A program made the position numbers and the translations under genes. Below are positions 15,212 to 22,539 of a stretch of 24,521 nucleotides of DNA, piece after piece (the first letter of the stretch is position 1; every line of letters starts with the position of its first letter). Source of the DNA: JBHHYU01 sp046757725 (GTDB taxonomy: Bacteria > Desulfobacterota > Binatia > UBA9968); NCBI GenBank assembly GCA_046757725.1, contig JBHHYU010000037.1, positions 1 through 24,521 of the forward strand, in the 5' to 3' direction. Below the pieces are notes generated by a model that made no database searches, had not been told where the DNA came from, and worked only from the letters and a program-made list of their open reading frames with translations.

Positions 15212-15964
15212 CTAAGGTTCTCTCCAGCGGAGAAAGTAAACGGCCAGTGTCAGGGTTATGGCAGAGATCATCAGCAGCGCTAGCAGGTCCGTTCCGCTAA
15301 CCCCTCTGCCGGATAGGGCGTCGGCAATTCCGGTAGCGGCGTAGGTCGTGGGAAAAAGCGACGCTATAACCTGCATGCCTTTTGGCAACTCTTCTATAGG
15401 GTAATACACCGGAGCAAAAAAGATCAGACTGATGCTGGTCGAGTCAGCGAGGACACTACCCGTTTGCAAATTTTTAGCATACTGGCTCACAACAATACTG
15501 ACGCCGGTGAACGCACTGACGGTCAAGACGGCTAGAGTCACCAACTCAAGGAGATGAGGTTGAGCCGGAATTCCATAGATGTAAGCGAACAGGATAAGAG
15601 CGGAACCGGTCATGAGTCCGAGAGTACAGGCATAGACCAGAATGCCCAAGACATAAGAGATAGGAGACACCGGGGCCGTGATAAAAAGCTTGAGCCGTCC
15701 AAAAAAACGATCTTCTATAATGATAGAGCCCAACCACATGATGGTGAGCATGGAGAATGAAAGGAGAATGGAGGCCGTGAAAAACCGTAGGTGGAATGCC
15801 GGCTCTCTACTGGTGGCCGCCGTGGCAATGAAAAAGACCCCTACGGGGATCAAGAATCCAAAGAAGAGGTATCTTCCGATCTGATCCTTAAACTGGAGGT
15901 AGTAGATACCTGCTATAAGGCCAATATCTACGAAGATCTTGCTAATCATTTTCCTCCAGGCCAT
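15212..15964 (-). CDS. ABC-2 type exporter permease
   Basis: This 250-residue hydrophobic protein has about six membrane segments in the ABC-2 arrangement. The conserved late region (ISLIFFAPVYYPIEELPKGM, then LFPTTYAATGIADALSG) resembles the drug and polysaccharide export permeases of the ABC2_membrane group. It should pair with the ATPase encoded just upstream. The ATG at 15964 overlaps the ATPase gene by 23 bases. A second ATG at 15949 would overlap by only 8 and has GGAGG very close by, so the exact start is uncertain. Inferred role: export of the cluster product or immunity to it. Confidence 0.87.
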   Translation of the reverse strand: MAWRKMISKIFVDIGLIAGIYYLQFKDQIGRYLFFGFLIPVGVFFIATAATSREPAFHLRFFTASILLSFSMLTIMWLGSIIIEDRFFGRLKLFITAPVSPISYVLGILVYACTLGLMTGSALILFAYIYGIPAQPHLLELVTLAVLTVSAFTGVSIVVSQYAKNLQTGSVLADSTSISLIFFAPVYYPIEELPKGMQVIASLFPTTYAATGIADALSGRGVSGTDLLALLMISAITLTLAVYFLRWREP

Positions 15965-16847
15965 CTCCGGTAAGCTCCAAGTATATATCTTCCAGAGAGA
16001 TGCGCTTTATGGAGTATTCTTCGAGCTTCTTCTCCTCGGTAATCCTTCGAACAGCTTCAAAGTCAGACTCCCTATGAACGTACTTTTTCTTGCCCCTCCC
16101 GTCTTGATCCCTCTCCCCACCGTAGTAGACAAGACTATAGCTCTTGGGTACAAGGCGATAGATTTCTTCCAGTGTCCCGTGAACCTTGATTTCTCCTTTC
16201 AGCAAAATACCGATCCGATCGGATAAAATTTCTGCTTCTTCAAGATAATGCGTTGTCAAGATGACCGTTTTCCCCTGCTCTTTTGAATGCCGGATCTGCC
16301 TCCAGACGTCTCGGCGAGTCGCAGGATCTAAGCCCGTCGTAGGTTCATCCAGGATGAGTATCGGCGGATCGCCCATCAGGGCTAAACCTACCAAGATTTT
16401 CCGCCTTGTCCCTACTGAAAGGTAGGCGATCTGTTTCCGGCGGTATTCGTCGAGGGAGAGCTTTGAGATCCATCGGTCCACTTCCCGCCGGCTTTCTTCA
16501 CGCGAGAGACCTTTTAGCCGGCCAAAATAATAAAGGTGAGTCTGCACATTCAGATGAGAGAACAGCGTAGCTTCCTGGGGTATAATACCCATCAATCGCT
16601 TTGACCTAAGCGGCTCTCGAAGGGGATCTATACCCGCAACGCTGATGGAGCCGGAGGTGGGGTTGAGTTCGGTGGTTATCTGTCTTACCAGGGTGGTTTT
16701 CCCCGCTCCATTGGGGCCAAGAATCGAAAGGACTTCTCCTCGGTATATCTCCAGGTCGATTTCCCGATTCGCCACCGTACCGTCCGAGTACCGCTTGGTC
16801 AGACCTCGAAGGTCAACGGCAACCTTTTCTTTCAAGTCAGTCATCAT
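15942..16847 (-). CDS. ABC-2 exporter ATP-binding protein
   Basis: This 301-residue ABC ATPase has Walker A GPNGAGKTT at 44-52, Q-loop IIPQEA at about 88-93 and signature LSVGTRRK at 143-150 (a CcmA/DrrA-like variant of LSGGQ). Walker B and D-loop ILILDEPTTGLDP sit at 163-175, and the H-loop His is in ILTTHYLEEAE. The C-terminal ~80 residues match the accessory tail common in drug-export ATPases. It would energise the overlapping permease at the cytoplasmic membrane. The gene begins 77 bases after the dehydroquinate synthase II homologue, with an 8-bp stem-loop in between. The ribosome binding site is weak. ATG at 16844 is an equal alternative. Confidence 0.92.
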   Translation of the reverse strand: MMTDLKEKVAVDLRGLTKRYSDGTVANREIDLEIYRGEVLSILGPNGAGKTTLVRQITTELNPTSGSISVAGIDPLREPLRSKRLMGIIPQEATLFSHLNVQTHLYYFGRLKGLSREESRREVDRWISKLSLDEYRRKQIAYLSVGTRRKILVGLALMGDPPILILDEPTTGLDPATRRDVWRQIRHSKEQGKTVILTTHYLEEAEILSDRIGILLKGEIKVHGTLEEIYRLVPKSYSLVYYGGERDQDGRGKKKYVHRESDFEAVRRITEEKKLEEYSIKRISLEDIYLELTGDGLEEND

Positions 16848-16859
16848 TTGTTGAAGATC

Positions 16860-16883
16860 CGAGAGGCACAGGAGAGCCTCTCG
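16860..16883 (-). other. Intergenic RNA stem-loop before the exporter genes
   Basis: CGAGAGGC at 16860-16867 and GCCTCTCG at 16876-16883 form a perfect 8-bp stem with an 8-base loop. It lies between the end of the synthase gene and the ATPase start. No U-tract follows in the minus-strand transcript, so a strong intrinsic terminator is unlikely. An RNA processing or partial attenuation role is possible. Confidence 0.45.
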
Positions 16884-16924
16884 CGGCCGATAGGAATAGT
16901 CGAAAACCGCGTCCGGGGGTTCGA

Positions 16925-18034
16925 CTACACCTCGAGGATGGTCTCGTTGATCTTAATGCCGACGTGCCTTCCAGGCTCACAGATGTGGCCAAGCAGTCTA
17001 TCTCCAGGCTTAAGGGTCGTGCAATTTTTGGGTTTACCATCCGCTCCAAACACACGCACATGCCAGTCATCCTGGAGAATAACATTAACCGTAGTCTCTT
17101 GAACTCTCGCTTCAAGAAGCAGCAAAGGTCTAACTTCTATTTTAACCCGACCGGTAACCACGGGTCTAGCCCTACCCTGGGTGGTAACCGCGAGGATTTT
17201 AGAACTCACCCTCAGATCCGTCATATATTCGGTGACACCATTGGGAGCCCATACATAAGAATGAACAGCACCCGCATTGACCCGAAATGGACGTGTGTTC
17301 ATGTAAGGCAAAGGATGAACCTCCGAACAAATGAGGAGCCCACCCTGAGAGGTGGAACCAACAATCATTCCTTCATCCATTCCCATAAGAGACGTAGTAT
17401 CGATACAGGCTCGGTGTCCTAGACCAACGTGTTTTAGCGTTACCACCTCGGCCTCTGAAAGCGAAAGGTCGGATTCCTGGATCTCTATAAGTTTGTTTTT
17501 GAGTTCAACAACCTCCTGAACGCTCGCCGAGGAAAAGAGTATCCCATCAGACCCCTTTTCCATGACTCCCAGGGTGACCACCGCCTCCTGGCAGTTTTTT
17601 GCCTCCTTAATGATTACGGTGTTGGAGTTTTGGGCCTCGGCCAAGATGAGCTCTAAAGGTATATTCGTCTCGTCAAGGAGTTTTACCACTAGGTAATCCG
17701 CATGCCCCCTCATCGCCCGGCATTCATCTAAGGATGGGCCATCTTTGACGGTCCCATAGTAGGCGGTGGCGAACCCTTTTTTTTTGGCCCGAGTCAGCAG
17801 TTCTTCTGATGAGGAGACGATGATATGGGCGTTGCGTGTAGCCTCTGCAAGTTCCTGATCCGTCCGAACCGTGCAGGCGATTTTGATGTGAGTGGGGGGG
17901 TTGAGCCCGGAGATCTGCGCCGGGTTCGCTAAGATGCAATGAATGGGGCTGTTGAAAACCAGAGATAAGAGGGATGCACTGAGACCCGTTTCGGAAGCGA
18001 TATTGTACCAGATCTGCGGATTCCCCGCTTTCAT
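16925..18034 (-). CDS. 3-dehydroquinate synthase II homologue (MJ1249/GriH family)
   Basis: The protein has 369 residues from the ATG at 18034, which has AAAGGAGAGG 8-9 bases upstream. Longer starts would run into the preceding gene. The family-typical core is clear: GIGTTT-type region replaced by VVTLKHVGLGHRACIDTTSL, then GMIVGSTSQGGLLICSEVHP, NAGAVHSYVWAPNG and RVKIEVRPLLLLEA. The archaeal enzyme (MJ1249) oxidatively deaminates and cyclises 2-amino-3,7-dideoxy-hept-6-ulosonate to 3-dehydroquinate with NAD. The Streptomyces homologue GriH instead forms 3-amino-4-hydroxybenzoate. It lies 25 bases after its aldolase partner. Which product forms cannot be told from sequence; the neighbouring ligases, amidohydrolase and exporter favour the aminobenzoate route. 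Confidence 0.88.
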   Translation of the reverse strand: MKAGNPQIWYNIASETGLSASLLSLVFNSPIHCILANPAQISGLNPPTHIKIACTVRTDQELAEATRNAHIIVSSSEELLTRAKKKGFATAYYGTVKDGPSLDECRAMRGHADYLVVKLLDETNIPLELILAEAQNSNTVIIKEAKNCQEAVVTLGVMEKGSDGILFSSASVQEVVELKNKLIEIQESDLSLSEAEVVTLKHVGLGHRACIDTTSLMGMDEGMIVGSTSQGGLLICSEVHPLPYMNTRPFRVNAGAVHSYVWAPNGVTEYMTDLRVSSKILAVTTQGRARPVVTGRVKIEVRPLLLLEARVQETTVNVILQDDWHVRVFGADGKPKNCTTLKPGDRLLGHICEPGRHVGIKINETILEV

Positions 18035-18059
18035 TTTGAAGACCTCTCCTTTAGCTCGT

Positions 18060-18851
18060 TCATTCTTTGAAGCATTCCATAGCCTCATCCACCGTCCCAC
18101 TACCGTGAACCACACGGTTAATAGCTTTTAGCATCGCGACAGGTTTGGGGTACTGAAAGATATTTCTACCGAAGGACACACCGGCGGCACCGGAGTCCAG
18201 CGCTTCTTTAACCATGCGGAGGACATCTCTTTCACTCGCCCTTTTATCTCCCCCCGCAATAATAACCGGCACAAAGCATCCCTCTACCACTTCACGAAAA
18301 GACTCCGGACTTCCGGAATAGTTCACTTTGACCAGATCCGCTCCCATCTCTGCGCCCACTCGGGCCGCATGGGCTATACCTTTCGCATCGAAGGGGTCTC
18401 TGATCTTAGGGCCACGAAGATACATCATGGCTATCAGCGGCATACCCCACTCCCGGCACTGAGTTGAGATAGTTCCTAGATCCTTCACCATCTCGGCCTC
18501 GGTCGCAGAACCCAGGTTTACGTGAATCGATACGGCGTCGGCTCCAATCTTAACGGCTTCCTGAACGGTTTCCACAATCCCCTTTGCATCCGGATCGGGA
18601 GAAAAGGTGGTAGAGGCCGATAGATGTATGATCATCCCCCAGGGCCAAGTAGGTTCCCATTGGCCCGCCAGGACGGCGCCCCGGTAGAGAAGAAGGGCAT
18701 TCGGTTTGGCCTCCCTCAACGAAGTGATTAGATTTCTCCAGTGTTTGATCCCGGAAATAGGTCCCAAGGTGATACCATGGTCCACAGCCATGATGGTGGT
18801 TCGGAGATCGCGTCTTAGAATTCTTGCAAGCCGAATTTTTTTCCCAATCAT
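18060..18851 (-). CDS. DhnA-type aldolase (2-amino-3,7-dideoxyheptulosonate synthase / GriI family)
   Basis: This 263-residue class I aldolase of the DhnA family is very similar along its length to archaeal MJ0400. Conserved positions are VDHG at 23-26, Tyr144 in MMYLRG, the Schiff-base Lys175 in LVKVNYSG, the phosphate site IAGGDK at about 198-203 and GRNIFQ at 228-233. These agree with Asp33, Tyr153 and Lys184 of MJ0400 by a constant offset of 9. MJ0400 joins aspartate semialdehyde to a deoxyketohexose phosphate. GriI of the grixazone pathway joins aspartate semialdehyde and dihydroxyacetone phosphate. The next gene is its usual partner. All catalytic residues are present, so it should be active. 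A weak AAGGG ribosome binding site precedes the ATG. Confidence 0.9.
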   Translation of the reverse strand: MIGKKIRLARILRRDLRTTIMAVDHGITLGPISGIKHWRNLITSLREAKPNALLLYRGAVLAGQWEPTWPWGMIIHLSASTTFSPDPDAKGIVETVQEAVKIGADAVSIHVNLGSATEAEMVKDLGTISTQCREWGMPLIAMMYLRGPKIRDPFDAKGIAHAARVGAEMGADLVKVNYSGSPESFREVVEGCFVPVIIAGGDKRASERDVLRMVKEALDSGAAGVSFGRNIFQYPKPVAMLKAINRVVHGSGTVDEAMECFKE

Positions 18852-18910
18852 GTGCCCTTCGAATTAACCGTTTGAATCTTTACAAACCTCAATGTTTCTT
18901 TCCGAGAAAC

Positions 18911-19717
18911 TCAGAGACCCTTACCCATTGAGCCTGGTATCAGCTGTTTAAAAAACCGGACAATCTCATCCGCAACCTTATCTTTCTGAAAATCCACAGT
19001 GACCACGTGATAAGAATTCTCTAAGATCACTTTCTCTTTAATCTTCGAACCCAATTGTTTTTCGATAAAATCCACGTTTCTCAAGCTATGGGTATCATCG
19101 TCTCGAGCATGGACCATAAGGGCGGGCACCTGGATAGCGGGAAGGCTTCGTTTTACGACTCGGGCTAGTTTATAAAGCTCGGCTATGGTAACCCCTGGAT
19201 ATACGGGATAACCGCGGTGCGCGTATCTTACTGACGCGTCCTTGACGCTGTACGGTTCTCCCTCAGGAAAATTAACAAAGTACTTGAGAGGCGTATAAAT
19301 CACTAGAGGCACCAGCCACCTCTGCCAGGCATGGGTATTCCAACCGTCAAAGAAGAATCCTGCAGAGAGAGATGCGATGCCGGTAATATCATTTTTTGCG
19401 TCAAGTGCCAGGACCAGCGCAAGGAGGGCCCCTACGGAGATGCCGGACACGAATATTCTTTTACAGGAGCCTTGCAGCTCTTCATAACCATCCTTCACCG
19501 ATTGGTACCAGTCCCGCCATGTTTTCCCTTTTAAATCCTCAATCGTCGTACCGTGACCCGCTAAGAGGATTCCATTCACCGTGAAGCCGGCAGCGTAAAG
19601 CCTCTCTCCCAGATACCTCATCTCACTCGGGCTCCCCGTCAGGCCGTGAATAAGGAGACAACCGTTCTCATCTCCCGGGAAGCTGAACTGGCCCCATTCA
19701 GGATAAGAAGGTTCCAT
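18911..19717 (-). CDS. Alpha/beta hydrolase, Est30-like carboxylesterase family
   Basis: This 268-residue serine hydrolase carries an oxyanion motif LLIHGLTGSPSEM at about 21-33, nucleophile elbow GISVG with Ser94, an acid residue in VHARDDDTHS at about 202-211, and His237 in NSYHVVTVD. The pattern matches the carboxylesterase/monoacylglycerol lipase group (Est30, COG1647). It may hydrolyse or transfer an ester or thioester intermediate; the substrate is not deducible. A stretch at about 120-165 forms an enlarged cap. It starts 8 bases after the amidohydrolase stop with no evident ribosome binding site, so translation is probably coupled. Confidence 0.85.
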   Translation of the reverse strand: MEPSYPEWGQFSFPGDENGCLLIHGLTGSPSEMRYLGERLYAAGFTVNGILLAGHGTTIEDLKGKTWRDWYQSVKDGYEELQGSCKRIFVSGISVGALLALVLALDAKNDITGIASLSAGFFFDGWNTHAWQRWLVPLVIYTPLKYFVNFPEGEPYSVKDASVRYAHRGYPVYPGVTIAELYKLARVVKRSLPAIQVPALMVHARDDDTHSLRNVDFIEKQLGSKIKEKVILENSYHVVTVDFQKDKVADEIVRFFKQLIPGSMGKGL

Positions 19718-19725
19718 AGCGAGGA

Positions 19726-20481
19726 CTAGGCTGGAAGCATAGCTAGGATATTCCTGCTCGTGACCCGCTCGAAATCGTCTCCTTTGAGAAGAAGGCGAAT
19801 CGTTTCCAGTGCCAAATGTGGATGATACAGGGGAAAATCCGACCCGAAGATGATCTTACTTGAGCCCAGGCGGCGGAGTGCCTCTTTCACAATGAGATAA
19901 GAGCTTGATGAGGTCTCTAGAAAAATATTGTCATTTTTAGCCGCGGCCTCCACCGCCTGATCGTCAGCCGGCGGTAAACCCATATGACCCAAGATAATGG
20001 TTGTGTGGGGAAACTCGTTGGCCAAGCTCACGACCTTTTCCGTGGAGGCGTCGGGATGAAAAACCACATGGGTATAGAATGGGACCCCAAGCTCCGCGCA
20101 TGTCTCGGCCAACGCCTTAACGGATTCGGAGGCAAGAGAAAAACGATGAACCATCGGTGCGAGTTTAAGTCCCTTCTTGCCGTGCTTAATAGCTTGTCGG
20201 AAGTCTTCCACGGCTTTTTTTCCTTGGTGTGGGTTCACGCAATGGAACGCTAGGAAGCGGTCCGGGTGTTCCTGGACTAGCTCATCGACCACGTCGTTGG
20301 GGATGGGATCCCCCTTTGGTTGCGCCCGCTGCAGGAGATACGCAGTCATTTTGCGTTGGTCGACCATGCCCCCCGGCACAAGGATTGCTTTGTCGATCCC
20401 AGCCTCACTCATCTGGGATAGAAGGACCTCTTTGTTACCGTAGCTATCGCGTAAAACATGTGCGTGGGCATCAATGATCAT
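19726..20481 (-). CDS. Amidohydrolase-2 family metal-dependent hydrolase
   Basis: This 251-residue TIM-barrel amidohydrolase has the metal-ligand set DAHAH (His6, His8), YTHVV (His138), GHMG (His166) and GSDFP (Asp215), typical of the PF04909 group. Known members hydrolyse or decarboxylate ring acids. Some, such as NatAM in nataxazole biosynthesis, close a benzoxazole ring after a ligase has formed an ester or amide with an aminophenol acid. The position directly after a PaaK-like ligase and near the GriI/GriH-type genes suggests that kind of role, but this is inference. GAGGTG 5 bases before the ATG overlaps the end of the ligase gene region, so the two are tightly linked. Confidence 0.87.
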   Translation of the reverse strand: MIIDAHAHVLRDSYGNKEVLLSQMSEAGIDKAILVPGGMVDQRKMTAYLLQRAQPKGDPIPNDVVDELVQEHPDRFLAFHCVNPHQGKKAVEDFRQAIKHGKKGLKLAPMVHRFSLASESVKALAETCAELGVPFYTHVVFHPDASTEKVVSLANEFPHTTIILGHMGLPPADDQAVEAAAKNDNIFLETSSSSYLIVKEALRRLGSSKIIFGSDFPLYHPHLALETIRLLLKGDDFERVTSRNILAMLPA

Positions 20482-20490
20482 TTCTACACC

Positions 20491-21759
20491 TCAGGTCGCA
20501 AGAACACGCTCCCAATCCCCCCCTTGGTAAGCTCGGGAGTGTTCTTGGATTTTAACGGATAGGGAAAGCCGGAGCCTCGCTTGTAGATTTGCCTCTACCT
20601 TCTGCCTAAGCTCTTCTCGCTTCCCTGGGCTCATTCCAGCAGGGATTAAAACCGTTAAACTATCTCCCTCGGGCCTCAGATGGTACCAGGAACTGATATC
20701 CGGAAGCTCCATAAGGCAATCCTCTATTTCGAGAAGGGACACCCTGGAGCCGGCCAGGGCGAGAAATTCTCTCCGGTTTCCCAAGCAGAGGATCCGTGGA
20801 GAATCAAGCCCACAGGGACAGGGGGCGTCTTCAAGGCAGCCCATTATCCCGGTCTTGTACCGAACCACCGGCGAAGACTTACGCCAAAGAACCGTGATCA
20901 CAATCTCGCCGGCTCCTTCCGGCAGCGTCAAGCCGGAATCGGACATTGGAATGATTTCAGGGTAGATGTATCCCGTCGCCACGTGGAGCCCAGATTTTTC
21001 TTGGCATTCTAAAGCTATGGGTCCCGCCTCGAGAGAGCTCAAGGCAAGGAAAGCTTGCGTCCTCCACAATGCCTCAATGCGTCTGCGAAGGTTGGGGGAA
21101 CAGCTTTCTCCCATGAGCCATAGGGACTTCGGCTGTAAATCTCTTCCCATCTCATACCCCATCTCGTGCGCCTTATGAGCAAGGTAGATGGCATAGGAGG
21201 GGGTTGTCATGATGTGATCTGCCTTCAAGTCCCTTGTAATTTGAAGGCTCTTTTCAGCAAAAGAGTAGAATCCCCCTTTACCGACGGGCACGACGCCCGC
21301 CCCGACCCCGTTTTGCAAGATACGATGAAAGAGCAGGGCGATATCACTCATCTCATACGGCAAGGCATTGATGACAACTTGTTCCTCACTGATGATCATT
21401 GGGACGGGAGGGGAAAAGGAAGTGCCCCGAGTAAAGGGCCGGATCCCGCCGCGGTACAGGTCGTCCTCGGAAAGGGGAATATACAGCCGCGGTGCTGTGG
21501 GCGGTGTAGAAACATGGATTTGGCATATCCTAGATCTTGGGACCGTCAGTAAGATCCATGGTTTTCCCTTGATCTCCTCGCTCGTGGTAAGGGGAAGCCG
21601 GACCAGATCATCTGCGCCTTCTATCTCTTCCGGTCGTAACTTGGCCTGCCGCCACTTCTCGCGGTAAAACTCATTGGATCGATAGGCCAGCTCGATAACT
21701 TCCTGAACCTCAACCAGGGGATTCAAGAAGCGTTGTCTTAGAAAAGGTCCCTGCATCAT
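20491..21759 (-). CDS. Divergent PaaK-like adenylating-enzyme homologue with degraded motifs
   Basis: The overall PaaK-type layout is clear: an N-terminal helix region, SLWLMGESCSPNLRRRIEAL, SSLEAGPIALECQEKSGLHV, VRYKTGIMGCLEDAPCPCG and a C-terminal domain. Two catalytic elements are abnormal. The glycine-rich ATP loop is replaced by STPPTAPRLYIPL, with no TSGTTG. The usual GK(x)KRV lysine near the C-terminus reads GGDWERV. It may be inactive, structural or adapted to another reaction such as acyl transfer. The ATG at 21759 (or the adjacent 21756) is chosen because AGAGAGG lies just before it. A TTG at 21816 would give a longer but poorly supported N-terminus. Upstream is a 114-base gap. Confidence 0.78.
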   Translation of the reverse strand: MMQGPFLRQRFLNPLVEVQEVIELAYRSNEFYREKWRQAKLRPEEIEGADDLVRLPLTTSEEIKGKPWILLTVPRSRICQIHVSTPPTAPRLYIPLSEDDLYRGGIRPFTRGTSFSPPVPMIISEEQVVINALPYEMSDIALLFHRILQNGVGAGVVPVGKGGFYSFAEKSLQITRDLKADHIMTTPSYAIYLAHKAHEMGYEMGRDLQPKSLWLMGESCSPNLRRRIEALWRTQAFLALSSLEAGPIALECQEKSGLHVATGYIYPEIIPMSDSGLTLPEGAGEIVITVLWRKSSPVVRYKTGIMGCLEDAPCPCGLDSPRILCLGNRREFLALAGSRVSLLEIEDCLMELPDISSWYHLRPEGDSLTVLIPAGMSPGKREELRQKVEANLQARLRLSLSVKIQEHSRAYQGGDWERVLAT

Positions 21760-21842
21760 GTCCTCTCTCGACGGTCTCTGGGGGTATAGCCCAAGACCTG
21801 AACCGGCCCGCGGCAAAAGTAGTTTCCCAAGGGGTTGGCTCC

Positions 21843-21862
21843 CAAACCACTCCAGTAGTTTG
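21843..21862. repeat. Imperfect 20-base palindrome upstream of the divergent ligase
   Basis: CAAACCACTCCAGTAGTTTG matches its own reverse complement at 16 of 20 positions. It lies in the 114-base gap between the HAD phosphatase and ligase genes, the largest break in the upper half of the gene run. It could be an operator or chance; no clear promoter boxes accompany it. Confidence 0.25.
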
Positions 21863-21873
21863 TTGTTGCCATC

Positions 21874-22539
21874 CTATTCACATCTCAGCTGTTGGTTTTT
21901 CTGTACCATTACAAGGAGATCTTCAAACGAATCGAAGCGAGTACAGGCAACTCCATGTTGCTCAAACCAGACATCTAATCCGGTTCCCTTTTTGACAAAG
22001 GCTACATCCGACGCCATCATAGCTGCTCGATCAGAGAGCCCATCCCCAATACATACGGTTCGGTAACCAAGGCCTCTGTACTGGTCAACAATGATTTGCT
22101 TCCAATCTCGGTTGTCCCCCACATAGTTGTCTTGTTGAAAGGCGAAATGCCAACTACCATTTGAACGTTCCAACTTATTACATATAAACGGCAGAGAAGT
22201 TAACGCCTCTCGCGACAATACGGCCTCTATAAAGACATTAAACCCATCACTCACGATCATGAGGTCTATTTTGGACTCCCGACAATATCTCACAAAATTA
22301 GGAAAGGCCGGATCTATGGCGCTTTCGTTATAGACATAGGAAACCAACGAATTAAGATCCGTCCTAATCAAGTCGAAGTGACGCCGAAAATGCTCTTTTG
22401 AGGAAATGATACCCTGCACCCAGTCCTCTTCGATGACCTTCCAAGTTTTACCGTCCGTGAACCGCTCCAGTATGGATTCGTTTGTGTCACGGAGGGTAAT
22501 GGTTCCATCAAAGTCTACTAGAACAATGACTTTATTCAT
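21874..22539 (-). CDS. HAD-superfamily phosphatase (MtnX/PHOSPHO-like)
   Basis: This 221-residue protein has all four HAD motifs. Motif I is DFDGT with nucleophile Asp9 and Asp11, and motif II is IVSDG with Ser97. The lysine of motif III is in NRDWKQ (about 147), and motif IV is GDGLSD at 165-170. The cap position and the DTNESILERF region resemble MtnX and PHOSPHO-type phosphatases that act on small phosphorylated molecules. In this setting it could remove phosphate from a sugar-phosphate-derived intermediate. Its ATG overlaps the end of the aminotransferase gene by 4 bases, so they are translationally coupled. Confidence 0.87.
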   Translation of the reverse strand: MNKVIVLVDFDGTITLRDTNESILERFTDGKTWKVIEEDWVQGIISSKEHFRRHFDLIRTDLNSLVSYVYNESAIDPAFPNFVRYCRESKIDLMIVSDGFNVFIEAVLSREALTSLPFICNKLERSNGSWHFAFQQDNYVGDNRDWKQIIVDQYRGLGYRTVCIGDGLSDRAAMMASDVAFVKKGTGLDVWFEQHGVACTRFDSFEDLLVMVQKNQQLRCE

